A DNA stretch of 64,000 nt from Nocardioides panacis (GTDB lineage: Bacteria > Actinomycetota > Actinomycetes > Propionibacteriales > Nocardioidaceae), in contig NZ_CP077062.1 of NCBI RefSeq assembly GCF_019039255.1, positions 2,356,001 to 2,420,000 of the forward strand. Reading direction: 5' to 3'. Of this stretch, positions 20,859-29,207 are shown piece by piece. The position numbers were made by a program, and so were the translations under genes. Each line of letters opens with the position of its first letter. Within the stretch, counting starts at the first letter, position 1. The notes under the pieces are model-generated. The model searched no databases and was not told where the DNA came from. It was given only the letters and a program-made list of their open reading frames with translations.

Positions 20859-20864
20859 AGTCTA
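20859..20864 (-). promoter_or_regulatory. -10 hexamer TAGACT of a leaderless promoter (hisDCBH)
   Basis: On the reverse strand TAGACT stands 7 nt before the hisD ATG, predicting a leaderless mRNA for the operon. The Lon-domain gene diverges from the same 85-nt region. Confidence 0.55.
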
Positions 20865-20923
20865 GGTGCGACTCGCCTGCGTCCCAGGCGGTGGTTCGTG
20901 GGGGGAGACCGCCGCCACATCGG

Positions 20924-20929
20924 TAGGTT
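20924..20929 (+). promoter_or_regulatory. -10 hexamer TAGGTT of a leaderless promoter
   Basis: TAGGTT is 7 nt before the GTG start at 20937, with no ribosome site between. Confidence 0.5.
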
Positions 20930-20936
20930 GGGTCCC

Positions 20937-21611
20937 GTGCGCGAGCAGCTGCCGATCTTCCCCCTCAACACCGTGATGTTCCCCGGTGTCACGGTGCCCC
21001 TGCACGTCTTCGAGGACCGCTACCGCGCGCTGGTCCACCACCTGCTCGCCATCCCCGACAAGTCCCTGCGGCTGTTCGGGGTGGTCGCGATCCGGGAGGG
21101 CTACGAGGTCGGGGCGCACGGCGTGCACTCGGTGCACCGGGTGGGCTGCGTGGTCCAGATGGTCTCGGTCGAGCCCTACGAGGACGGCCGCTTCGACATC
21201 GAGGTGGTCGGCCGGCACCGGCTGCGGCTCGACGGCCTCGACACCTCCGGGGAGTTCCTGGTCGGCGACGTCGAGGTGCTGACCGAACGCACCCCCAAGG
21301 GCACCGACGCGACCCACGAGGCCGAGCGCACGTTCGCGACGTTCGAGGAGTACCGCCGCCGGCTCTCGCAGCTGCGCGGCGGGGACGTGCTCGACGGCGA
21401 CCTGCCGCGCGACCCCGAGTTCCTCTCCTACAGCCTGTCCGCGACCTGCCTGCTCACCCTCACCGAGCGCCAGGAGCTGCTGGAGGCGGACACCCCGCTC
21501 GAGCGGCTGGTGATGTTGCGGCACGCGCTGCGCGAGGAGATGCGCGCGATGCGGGCGATCCCGTCACTCCCGGCCACCGAGGTCGCGCGCACCCGCTGGT
21601 CCCCCAACTAG
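20937..21611 (+). CDS. Lon N-terminal (LON substrate-binding) domain protein
   Basis: This 224-residue protein is essentially a stand-alone Lon substrate-binding domain. It begins [30 protein letters not shown], the standard start of that domain, followed by GVVAIREG, the [26 protein letters not shown] beta region and a C-terminal helical segment. It lacks ATPase and protease domains, so it is not a Lon protease. Related single-domain proteins are widespread in actinobacteria with unclear function, possibly substrate or partner binding. The GTG start at 20937 agrees with the domain start and with a leaderless promoter. Confidence 0.85.
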   Translation: MREQLPIFPLNTVMFPGVTVPLHVFEDRYRALVHHLLAIPDKSLRLFGVVAIREGYEVGAHGVHSVHRVGCVVQMVSVEPYEDGRFDIEVVGRHRLRLDGLDTSGEFLVGDVEVLTERTPKGTDATHEAERTFATFEEYRRRLSQLRGGDVLDGDLPRDPEFLSYSLSATCLLTLTERQELLEADTPLERLVMLRHALREEMRAMRAIPSLPATEVARTRWSPN

Positions 21612-21675
21612 GGCGCTCCGGTGATCGACGACTTCTTCGGGTCCCCGGCCGGGGACCCGGGCGCGGGCGGCTGAG

Positions 21676-22176
21676 GTGGCGTCCCGGCGCGGCGCGGGCG
21701 GCACCCCGGCGACGGTCGCCCTGACGAAGGCGGGCATCGCCTTCACCGAGCACGCGTACGCCCACGACCCGGCGGCCGCGTCGTACGGCCTGGAGGCGGC
21801 CGACGTCCTCGGGCTGGACCCGGCGCGGGTGCTCAAGACGCTGCTCGTCTCGGTCGACGGCCGGCTCGTCGTCGGCGTGGTGCCGGTGTCCGGACAGCTC
21901 GACCTCAAGGCGGTCGCCGCCGCGGTCGGGGGCAAGAAGGCGACGATGGCCGACCCGGCCGCGGCCGAGCGGGCGACCGGGTACGTCGTCGGCGGGATCT
22001 CCCCGGTCGGCCAGAAGCGGGCCCACCCCACGGTGCTCGACGAGTCCGCGCTGGCGTGCGACGTCGTCTACGTCTCCGGCGGGCGGCGGGGTCTGGACCT
22101 CGGCCTCTCCCCCGCCGACCTGGTCCGCGTCACGGGGGCGACGGTGGCCCCGATCGGCCGTCCGCCCGCCCGTTGA
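21676..22176 (+). CDS. ybaK: YbaK/EbsC-type Cys-tRNA(Pro) deacylase
   Basis: This is a 166-residue editing-domain protein of the YbaK family, which hydrolyses cysteine wrongly attached to tRNA(Pro). Typical elements are ATVALTKAGIAFTEHAY, a DPARVLKTLLV segment with the conserved Lys, the LDLKAVAAAVGGKKATMAD block, and GYVVGGISPVGQKR with the GxxSPxG loop. The GTG start at 21676 follows a weak GGCTGAGG site. It converges with an aldo/keto reductase, the two ending on either side of a 22-bp repeat array. Confidence 0.9.
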   Translation: MASRRGAGGTPATVALTKAGIAFTEHAYAHDPAAASYGLEAADVLGLDPARVLKTLLVSVDGRLVVGVVPVSGQLDLKAVAAAVGGKKATMADPAAAERATGYVVGGISPVGQKRAHPTVLDESALACDVVYVSGGRRGLDLGLSPADLVRVTGATVAPIGRPPAR

Positions 22177-22240
22177 CCCGGGCCTAGCGCCGGCTCGACC
22201 CGGGCCTGACGCCGGCTCGACCCGGGCCTAGCGCCGGCGG
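22175..22240. repeat. 22-bp tandem repeat, three copies (same family as 30874-31045)
   Basis: Units start at 22175, 22197 and 22219, exactly 22 nt apart, each with GACCCGGGCCT followed by a GCGCCGGCTC-like half. On the reverse strand the core is AGGCCCGGGTCGA, matching the core of the longer array at 30.9 kb. The array lies between two convergent genes and includes the aldo/keto reductase stop codon. Confidence 0.85.
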
Positions 22241-23280
22241 AGCCGCTTGTCCGCGACGGCCGGGGCGACGTACCCCTCGTCGGACGCGGCCAGCGTCCGG
22301 CCCGGCGGGACGATCTCGTCGATCCGGTCCAGCACGTCGCTGCTCAGCGTCACGTCGGCGGCGCCGACCTGCGACTCGAGGTGCTCCAGGGTGCGCGGGC
22401 CGATGATCGGCGAGGTGACGGCCGGGTGCTGCATCACGAACGCGAGTGCCAGGTGGACCAGCGACAGGCCGGACTCCTCCGCGAGCACCGCAAGGGCCTC
22501 CACGGCGTCGAGCTTGGCCTGGTTGACCGGGTCGCTCAGGTCGAAGCGGGCCGGCATCCGGGCGGCGCGCCGGGACTCCGGCGCGTCCCGGCCCTTGCGG
22601 TAGCGGCCGCTCAGCCAGCCGCCGGCGAGTGGGCTCCAGGGCAGCACGCCCATGCCGTAGCGCTGCGCGACCGGCAGCAGGTCCCTCTCGATCCCGCGCA
22701 CCAGCAGGGAGTACGGCGGCTGCTCGGTGACGAAGCGCCCGAGGCCACGCCGCTCGGAGGTCCAGTGCGCCTCGACGACCTGGTGGGCGGGGTACGTCGA
22801 GCAGCCGAACGCCCGGATCTTGCCCTGCCGCTGCAGGTCCGTCAGCGCACCCAGGGTCTCCTCGAGGTCGGTCTCCGGGTCGGGCCGGTGCACCTGGTAG
22901 AGGTCGATCCAGTCGGTCTGCAGCCGGCGCAGGCTGTTCTCCACCTCCGCGAGGATCCAGCGGCGCGAGTTGCCCCGCTTGTTGGGGTCGCCCGGGGTGC
23001 CCATCGGCGCGCCGACGTCCACGCCCATCTGGCCGTGGAACTTGGTCGCCAGGATCACGTCGTCCCGACGGCCCTTGAGCGCCTTGCCGACGATCTCCTC
23101 GGACTCGCCCTGCGAGTACACGTCGGCGGTGTCCACGAAGTTGATGCCTGCGTCGAGCGCCCGGTGGATGATCCCGACCGACGTGTCGTGGTCGGGCTCC
23201 CCCCAGGCCCCGAACATCATCGCTCCGAGACAGAGCGGGCTGACCTGCATTCCGGTGCGTCCGAGGCTGCGGTACTCCAT
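22228..23280 (-). CDS. Aldo/keto reductase
   Basis: This is a 350-residue NADP(H)-dependent TIM-barrel oxidoreductase of the YajO/Tas-like aldo/keto reductase group. Catalytic residues are visible: Asp and Tyr in NFVDTADVYSQGESEEIVG, Lys in VILATKFHG, and His in DLYQVHRPDPETD. The coenzyme-binding C-terminal region has SPIIGPRTLEHLESQ. The start MEYRSLGRTGMQVS is the usual one for the family. The 11 C-terminal residues are basic and derive partly from the repeat region. The substrate is not predictable. Confidence 0.9.
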   Translation of the reverse strand: MEYRSLGRTGMQVSPLCLGAMMFGAWGEPDHDTSVGIIHRALDAGINFVDTADVYSQGESEEIVGKALKGRRDDVILATKFHGQMGVDVGAPMGTPGDPNKRGNSRRWILAEVENSLRRLQTDWIDLYQVHRPDPETDLEETLGALTDLQRQGKIRAFGCSTYPAHQVVEAHWTSERRGLGRFVTEQPPYSLLVRGIERDLLPVAQRYGMGVLPWSPLAGGWLSGRYRKGRDAPESRRAARMPARFDLSDPVNQAKLDAVEALAVLAEESGLSLVHLALAFVMQHPAVTSPIIGPRTLEHLESQVGAADVTLSSDVLDRIDEIVPPGRTLAASDEGYVAPAVADKRLRRR

Positions 23281-23382
23281 GCCGCCCAACGTACGACGGC
23301 CGCGGTCATCCACCGTGAGGGAGGCGCGCGGCAGCCGGGAGGGTGAGGGTCGTGGGGCACCTGGGGGCCGGTCGACGACGGG

Positions 23383-24297
23383 GTGTCGCAGATGCTGGCA
23401 AGCTGGCGGGAGGGCCCCACGAGGCGCGCGATCGTGGCCTTCGTCGAGCGGACGGTGGCCGAGCACGTGCCGGTCGCGGAGCGCGTCGCGGTGTTCGACA
23501 ACGACGGCACGCTGTGGTGCGAGCAGCCCCTCCCCAGCCCGGCCGACTTCATCGCGCGCCGGTTGTCGGAGATGGCCGACGTCGACCCGGACCTGCGCGA
23601 CCGCCAGCCCTGGAAGGCGGCCTACGAGAACGACCCCACCTGGCTGCGGACCGTCCTCGCCGAGCACTACGCGGGCGACGACCGGGCGCTGCCCACCCTC
23701 CTCGACGGGATCCTCGCCGCCTACGACGGGATCGACGTCGACGACTTCGAGGCGCGGTCGGGGGCGTTCCTGCGCACCGCCCGGCACCCCACCCTCGGGC
23801 GCAGGTACGTCGACTGCGCCTACGCACCGATGGTCGAGCTGCTCGGCTACCTCGAGGAGAACGGGTTCACCAGCTACATCGCCTCGGGCGGCGGGCGCGA
23901 CTTCATGCGGTCGGTCAGCCAGGAGGTCTACGGCATCCCCCGCGACCGGGTGATCGGCAGCGCCAGCACGCTCACCTACACGAGTGGTCCCGGGGGCGGG
24001 ACGATCACGCACAACGCCGAGGCCGACTACCTCGACGACGGTCCCCAGAAACCGGTCCGGATCGGGAGCCGGACCGGCCGTCGACCCCTGCTGGCGGCCG
24101 GCAACTCCAACGGCGACGTACCGATGCTGGAGTTCGCCCACCGCGACGACGGGGCGACCCTGCGCCTGCTCGTGGCGCACGACGACGCCGCGCGCGAGTT
24201 CGCCTACACCACCGGGGCGGAGCGGGCGCTGGCGCGGGCCGCCGAGCAAGGGTGGACGGTGGTCAGCATGAAGGACGACTGGACCCGGGTCTTCTGA
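23383..24297 (+). CDS. HAD-superfamily phosphatase
   Basis: This is a 304-residue haloacid dehalogenase-like hydrolase of the phosphoserine phosphatase-like subgroup. Motif I is VFDNDGTLW (nucleophile Asp then Asp), motif II is in SYIASGGGRDFM (Ser), and motif IV is AAGNSNGDVPML, with the metal-binding Asp in the last. A helical cap separates motifs I and II (about residues 50-145). The GTG at 23383 is the annotated start; an ATG three codons later is equally possible. Small-molecule phosphatase activity is likely; the substrate is unknown. It converges with the ClC gene. Confidence 0.82.
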   Translation: MSQMLASWREGPTRRAIVAFVERTVAEHVPVAERVAVFDNDGTLWCEQPLPSPADFIARRLSEMADVDPDLRDRQPWKAAYENDPTWLRTVLAEHYAGDDRALPTLLDGILAAYDGIDVDDFEARSGAFLRTARHPTLGRRYVDCAYAPMVELLGYLEENGFTSYIASGGGRDFMRSVSQEVYGIPRDRVIGSASTLTYTSGPGGGTITHNAEADYLDDGPQKPVRIGSRTGRRPLLAAGNSNGDVPMLEFAHRDDGATLRLLVAHDDAAREFAYTTGAERALARAAEQGWTVVSMKDDWTRVF

Positions 24298-24313
24298 CCC
24301 CTCACCACGCCCC

Positions 24314-25645
24314 TCACCGGGCCTTCGCCGGCGCCGGCTCCTCCGGTCCGGTGGGGCCGGGGGCGGGCAGCACGTTGGTCAGGACGAAGGCGACCACCAC
24401 CGCGACCACGACCTGCGGGGTCACCGAGATGCCGTCGGTGCCGAGCAGCAGGGTGGCCAGCAGCGTCGAGGTCAACGGCAGCCGCAGCATCGACGTACAC
24501 ATGGCTCCGATGCCCATCGCGATCGCCGGCGCGAGGCTCATGCCCGGCAGCCCGGACAGCGCGATGCCGAGCGCGGCGCCGATGAACATCGACGGGAAGA
24601 CCGGGCCGCCGCGAAAGGCGCTCAGCGAGACAGCGTAGGCGAGCGTCTTGCACACCAGGAGCAGGAGCAGGACACCCACCGAGTAGTCGGCCGCGTGCTC
24701 GACGAGCACCGGCAGGGAGTCCTGCCCGGAGAACAGGACCTGGCTGAAGCTGTTGCCGGAGATCAGCTGGTAGGCCATCGCCGTCAGCCCGACGAGCAGC
24801 CCGAGGCCGGCGGTGACCAGCACCCGGTTCAGGTGCACGACCGGGCGCAGCGACAGCCCGATGCGGCGGATCACCCAGCCCAGCAGCGCGCCGATCGCGC
24901 CGACGGCCAGTGCGTAGGCCATGGTGGCCAGGGTCGGGTCGACCGCCGGCGGCACCGTGGTGAGCGACAGCGAGAAGCTCCCCAGGCCGGTCCAGCTGTC
25001 CAGGCCCACGAAGACCAGCGCCCCGATGCCGGAGGCGAGCAGGCCCGGGAGTGCCACCAGGCTCAACGTCGCGCCGCCGATGCCGGCGACCTCCATGATC
25101 AGGAAGGCGGCGAGCACCGGGGAACCGAACAGCGTGCTGATCGCCGCGAAGCTCCCCGCCGAGGCCATGATCGTCGCGGCCATCGGCGGGGCGTCCTTGC
25201 GCAACTGGTGCACCGTTAGCGCACCCAGGCCGGCGCCGATGGCGATCAGGGGCGCCTCGGGCCCGAGGACCGCGCCCAGGCTGAGCGTGGTCAGGGCCGC
25301 GAGGGCCACGCCCGGCAGGTCCCGGTCGACGGGTGCGCCGCCGCCGGCCTGGAACCCGAACGCCGGCGAGTGCCCGCAGTTCCCGGGCAGGTGGCGGATG
25401 GTCAGCCCGGTCAGCAGGCCCGAGAGCATCAACCACGGCACCGGCCACCAGGCCGGCGTCCCGCCGGCGAGGAGGTCGTGCGGAAGGTCGGTGAACACCA
25501 GCTCCTGGATCTTCGCGACGAGGGCCAGGAAGCCGTAGGCGATCGCGGAGATCGGGGCGCCGAGGATCGCGGCGAGCACCAGCGCCGAGAGGTACTGCTT
25601 GGACCGGATGGTCGTGACCGGGTCCAGCGGCGCCGACGCGCTCAT
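24314..25645 (-). CDS. ClC-family chloride channel/transporter
   Basis: This 443-residue membrane protein has about ten hydrophobic segments and ClC motifs. The filter region GAVLGPEAP corresponds to GREGP with the gating glutamate, and FRGGPVFPSMFIGAALG corresponds to the GGIFAP region. A second glutamate in FLIMEVAG aligns with the internal proton glutamate of E. coli ClC, which would favour H+/Cl- exchange over a simple channel. Its ATG shares a base with the gadB stop (TGATG), so translation is coupled to glutamate decarboxylase, consistent with acid resistance. The motif alignments were made by eye. Confidence 0.88.
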   Translation of the reverse strand: MSASAPLDPVTTIRSKQYLSALVLAAILGAPISAIAYGFLALVAKIQELVFTDLPHDLLAGGTPAWWPVPWLMLSGLLTGLTIRHLPGNCGHSPAFGFQAGGGAPVDRDLPGVALAALTTLSLGAVLGPEAPLIAIGAGLGALTVHQLRKDAPPMAATIMASAGSFAAISTLFGSPVLAAFLIMEVAGIGGATLSLVALPGLLASGIGALVFVGLDSWTGLGSFSLSLTTVPPAVDPTLATMAYALAVGAIGALLGWVIRRIGLSLRPVVHLNRVLVTAGLGLLVGLTAMAYQLISGNSFSQVLFSGQDSLPVLVEHAADYSVGVLLLLLVCKTLAYAVSLSAFRGGPVFPSMFIGAALGIALSGLPGMSLAPAIAMGIGAMCTSMLRLPLTSTLLATLLLGTDGISVTPQVVVAVVVAFVLTNVLPAPGPTGPEEPAPAKAR

Positions 25646-27035
25646 CAGTGGTGGAAGCTGTTGGGCTGCTCCTCGTGCGGCATCGGGCCGGAGAGGTCGT
25701 CCAACCAGTCGATGGCCGTGCGCAGGTCGCGGAGGAAGAGCTCGGCCATGTCGTGGCTGAAGCCGTTGCGGACCACGACCCGGAGCACCGCGAGGTCCTC
25801 CCGCTTGGGGGGGCATGGTGTACGCCGGGACGAGCCAGCCGCGTTCGCGGAGCTTGCGCGAGACGTCGTACACATCGTACTTCGTGACCTGCCCGGACAT
25901 CGAGAAGGTCACCACCGGCAGCTCGGTGCCGTCGGAGATGACGTGGAACTCCGGCATCGCGTGCAGCGTCCGGGCGATGTGCACCGCGACGTCCTGGCAG
26001 GTCTGCTGGACCAGCCGGAAGCCGTCCCGGCCGAGTCGGAGGAACTGGTAGTACTGCAGGACGACCTGCGCGCCCGGGCGCGAGAAGTTCAGCGCGAAGG
26101 TGGGCATGTCGCCGCCCAGGTAGTTGACGTGGAACACCAGGTCGGCCGGCAGGTGCTCCTTGTCCCGCCACAGCACCCAGCCCACCCCCGGGTAGACCAG
26201 CCCGAACTTGTGCCCGGACGACTGGATCGAGACGACCCGCGGGAGTCGGAAGTCCCAGACCAGGTCGGGCTGGATGAACGGGGCGACGAACCCTCCCGAC
26301 GCGGCGTCCACGTGCAGCGGCACCGAGACGCCACTGGTCTGCTCGTAGTCGTCGAGCCGGGCGCAGATCTCGGCCACCGGTTCGTAGGTGCCGTCCATCG
26401 TGGAGCCGAGCACGGCCACCACCCCGATGGTGTTCTCGTCGACGTGCTCCAGCAGCCGGTCGGGCGTGAGGTGGAAGACGTCTCCTTCCAGCGGGATGTA
26501 GCGCGGCTCCACCTCCCAGTAGTTCGCGAACTTCTCCCAGACCACCTGGACGTTGCCGCCCATGACGATGTTCGGCCGGTCCGTCGGCAGCCCGGCGGCA
26601 CGCCTGGCGGTCTGCCACCGGCGCTTGAGCGCGAGGCCGGCGAGCATGCAGCCCTCGGAGCTCCCGGTGGTCGACGTACCGATGCTGTCGACGGCGTCCG
26701 GGGCGTGCCAGAGGTCGGCGAGCATGGCCACGCAGCGGGCCTCGATCTCGGCGGTCTGCGGGTACTCGTCCTTGTCGACCATGTTCTTGTCGAAGGTCGC
26801 GGCGTACAGCCGGTCGGCCTCCTCGTCCATCCACGTCGTGACGAAGGTGGCGAGGTTGAAGCGGGCGTTGCCGTCGAGCATCGCCTCGTCCAGGACGATC
26901 TGGTACGCCGTCTGGGGCAGCATCTCCCCCCGCGGGGATCCGGCTCTTGGGCACCTCGAGCATGCCGGACCGGGTGAACCGTGGGACCTCGCTCCGGTCC
27001 TGCGCGTCGGAGCTGGTGCTCGTGTGGATGGCCAT
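25645..27035 (-). CDS. gadB: Glutamate decarboxylase, frameshifted twice in the sequence as given
   Basis: This is a PLP enzyme converting glutamate to GABA with consumption of a proton. Corrected, it has 462 residues, the usual GAD length. The N-terminal part (SEVPRFTRSGMLEVPKSRIP), the long middle part with TSTTGSSEGCMLAGLALKRRW and the PLP lysine in SSGHKFGLVYPGVGWV, and the last part (KREDLAVLRVVVRNGFSHDM ... NSFHH) are in three frames. One extra G lies in the run at 26925-26935 (repair gives IPAGEMLPQTAY), and one extra base in the seven-base run at 25807-25813 (repair gives YTMPPKREDL). Both are single-base expansions of homopolymers. An AGGAC/GGAGG site precedes the ATG at 27035. The stop is coupled to the ClC gene. 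Confidence 0.88.
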
Positions 27036-27169
27036 GCCGGTCCTCCGTCGGTCGCTCGGCGATCCCCCCAACCAACCGTGGAACCCGGTGCCGCGTCGTC
27101 ATCTGCTCGGGATGATCCGGCGTCCGCGCCGACGCGCTCGAATGTCCCCGGTCAGGAGGTGGGCCCGCG

Positions 27170-28012
27170 ATGGCGGAGTATCCCCGCGCCCCGGAGGGCT
27201 GGACGGTCGCGAGCCGCCGGTCGTCGGGGCCGTTCGCGACCGAGGTGGTGTTCGCGCACCCGGACGGCCGCACGCTGCGCTGGTCCTCGCGGCGGCACCG
27301 CAAGCACACCTCGCGGCTGTCGCGCACCCGGCCGGGCCGCGAGCGGCTGCTCTGGTCCCCGCACCGCGCGTCCTGGTGGATCGCGGTGCTGTTCATCGTC
27401 GGCTCCGCGTGCTTCCTGCTCGGTCCGCTGCCGTTCTTCCTCGAGGCCGTCGGGGCGCAGGCCGACGCCCGGGTGTTCTTCGTCGGGTCGGTGTTCTTCA
27501 CCTCCGCGGCGACGCTGCAGTGGCTGGAGACGATCAACGCCGACCCCGGGCCCGCCGCGACCGCCCGCGGACCGCTCCGGCTGGTCGCCTGGGAGCCGCG
27601 CCGGATCGACTGGTGGAGCAGCGGCGTCCAGCTGGCCGGGACGGTGTTCTTCAACGCGACGACCTGGCGGGCGCTGAGCACGGCGGTCGACGCCCCGTCG
27701 TACGACCAGGTCGTGTGGCGGCCGGACGCCTACGGCTCGATCTGCTTCCTGGTGTCCGGGTACCTCGCACACGTCGAGGTGTCCGGCGGCTGGCTGCGCC
27801 GCGCGCCCCGGTCGCTGGAGGGTGCGTTGGTCGCGGTGAACCTGTTCGGGTGCGTCGCGTTCGCGGTCTCGGCCGTTGCGGCGTACGTCCTGCCGTCCAC
27901 GGGCGACGTCCTCGCCGTCAACGTCGCCAACATCTCCACGTCGGTCGGCGCACTCGCGTTCCTGGTCGGCGCCGTGCTGCTGCTCCCCGAGGGGTCCTCC
28001 TCGCAGCCCTGA
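27170..28012 (+). CDS. Integral membrane protein, possibly YrhK-like
   Basis: This 280-residue protein has a hydrophilic N-terminus (about 70 residues, including an Arg/His-rich stretch) and then six predicted membrane helices. The first pair (WWIAVLFIVGSACFLLGPLPFF ending in FVGSVFFTSAATLQWLETIN) resembles the YrhK domain, with its small-residue GSxxF patterns. A second similar block follows (IDWWSSGVQLAGTVFFN, ICFLVSGYLAHVEV), suggesting an internal duplication. No catalytic residues are recognised. It stands alone on the forward strand, divergent from gadB and convergent with the DUF402 gene. Confidence 0.65.
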   Translation: MAEYPRAPEGWTVASRRSSGPFATEVVFAHPDGRTLRWSSRRHRKHTSRLSRTRPGRERLLWSPHRASWWIAVLFIVGSACFLLGPLPFFLEAVGAQADARVFFVGSVFFTSAATLQWLETINADPGPAATARGPLRLVAWEPRRIDWWSSGVQLAGTVFFNATTWRALSTAVDAPSYDQVVWRPDAYGSICFLVSGYLAHVEVSGGWLRRAPRSLEGALVAVNLFGCVAFAVSAVAAYVLPSTGDVLAVNVANISTSVGALAFLVGAVLLLPEGSSSQP

Positions 28013-28040
28013 TCCTCGGCCGCCGGGTCAGCCCTCCCGG

Positions 28041-28721
28041 CTACGCCCCGGTGCGTCCGGCCAGCTCGTCGAAGTCCCACGTCGCCTGCGCGGGCAGCGC
28101 GGGGCGCTGCCACGCGGGGTCGGGTCGCCAGTCCGTCCACGGCTCGTCGAACGGGAACCCGCACGCCTCGAAGACGGCCACCGCGGCCTCGGCGTGACCC
28201 CGGAAGGCCTCCGCCTCGTCCGCGGTGAAGGCTCCTTCCTCGACCGCCGCCTGCAGCTCGTCCTCGTCCTTCAGGGCGGCGGCACCCTCCCGGGGCAGCC
28301 ACACGTCGAGCACCCGGTCGGAGGTGAACAGGTGCCGACCCTCGCGGTGGCTCACCGCTTCGAGGTTGACGTACCAGCCGTCGAACTCCCACGGCTCGTC
28401 CCAGAACAGCCAGACGCTCCAGGGCACCGCGGGCGGCGCGATCCGCAGGATGCCCGGCCCGTGCCACTGCCCTCGCGCCGTCGCCCGCGGTCCGACGAAG
28501 CGGTCGCCGGGCTCGGCCGCCCTCAGGGGCTTGCCGTTCCGCAGCACCGCCTTGAGCCGCTCCGTCCCGGGGGCGAGCCACGCCACGAGCCCGCGTTCGT
28601 CGTCTCGTACGACGGTCATCGGGTCGACGAACTCCGCGTCCCCCGGCCGCCACGTGGGACGGCGGTAGTGCCACAGGATGTGCTCGCCTCGCTGCCAGGA
28701 CATCGACGGACCGTAACCCAT
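28041..28721 (-). CDS. DUF402 domain protein
   Basis: This is a 226-residue soluble protein of the DUF402 (FomD/Ntdp-like) family. Typical pieces are the beta-rich start with WHYRRPTW, the VWLFWDEPWEFDGWYVNLE core, the following DRVLDVWLPREG segment with acidic metal ligands, and a helical C-terminus with Glu/Asp-rich repeats. Characterised relatives hydrolyse nucleoside di- or triphosphates or CMP esters using divalent metals. The role here is unknown. The ATG at 28721 is the longest start; an in-frame ATG at 28703 (MSWQRG) is nearly as good, and neither has a strong ribosome site. Confidence 0.75.
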   Translation of the reverse strand: MGYGPSMSWQRGEHILWHYRRPTWRPGDAEFVDPMTVVRDDERGLVAWLAPGTERLKAVLRNGKPLRAAEPGDRFVGPRATARGQWHGPGILRIAPPAVPWSVWLFWDEPWEFDGWYVNLEAVSHREGRHLFTSDRVLDVWLPREGAAALKDEDELQAAVEEGAFTADEAEAFRGHAEAAVAVFEACGFPFDEPWTDWRPDPAWQRPALPAQATWDFDELAGRTGA

Positions 28722-28799
28722 CCTGTCCGCCGGGAGCCGCCCAGCGGGACGTCCTCAGGTCCGGAACGCCTCGTCGGGTCCGTGGGTTCTCAGGGTCCC

Positions 28800-28979
28800 T
28801 CAGAGCCGGATGCTGAACAGGACGTGCCCGCTCCTGATGCACTCGTGATGCTGGACGCTTCCGCCGTCCCGTGAACAGCTCGCGCGGTCCTCCTTGGCCG
28901 CCGCGACCGTGCCGTAGCCGGTGGCGATCAGGTTCAGGGCGAGTGCAACCAGGACGGCGATGGCCAGTCTCTTGCTCAT
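28800..28979 (-). CDS. Small secreted protein, unknown (59 residues)
   Basis: This short gene is predicted from a strong ribosome site (AAAGGAGATCCAC before ATG) and a clean signal peptide. The protein begins MSKRLAIAVLVALALNLIA with a TVAAAKE cleavage region near residue 28, leaving about 31 mature residues. Two cysteines (35 and 47) could form one disulfide, around a GGSVQHHE turn, and the protein ends in HVLFSIRL. No family is recognised. The ribosome site lies in a perfect 7-bp hairpin (28982-29002), so translation may be controlled by RNA folding. Confidence 0.6.
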   Translation of the reverse strand: MSKRLAIAVLVALALNLIATGYGTVAAAKEDRASCSRDGGSVQHHECIRSGHVLFSIRL

Positions 28980-28981
28980 GT

Positions 28982-29002
28982 GGATCTCCTTTTCCGAGAT
29001 CC
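28982..29002 (-). promoter_or_regulatory. Hairpin sequestering the ribosome site of the small secreted gene
   Basis: The arms GGATCTC and GAGATCC (7 bp, perfect) enclose a 7-nt loop, GGAAAAG on the coding strand. The AAGGAG ribosome site spans the loop and the second arm, 2-3 nt before the ATG at 28979. This is a possible structure-based translational switch. Confidence 0.5.
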
Positions 29003-29207
29003 TTTGTACGCCCCAAACTCGCGACGTTCACACAGCACGCGGCTCGGACACCGTGCCGGCACCAGTGGTCTGGACAAGCTCGCTCAGGCGTCCCACCCGA
29101 CCCTCCGGGCGATCCTCGGCCGGGAGCGGGCTGCCACGCGAGGAACCGGCTCGACAGCCGCACTCCTTCTGCCACGGTTGTGCACGGGACGCTCAGCGGG
29201 CGGCCCG

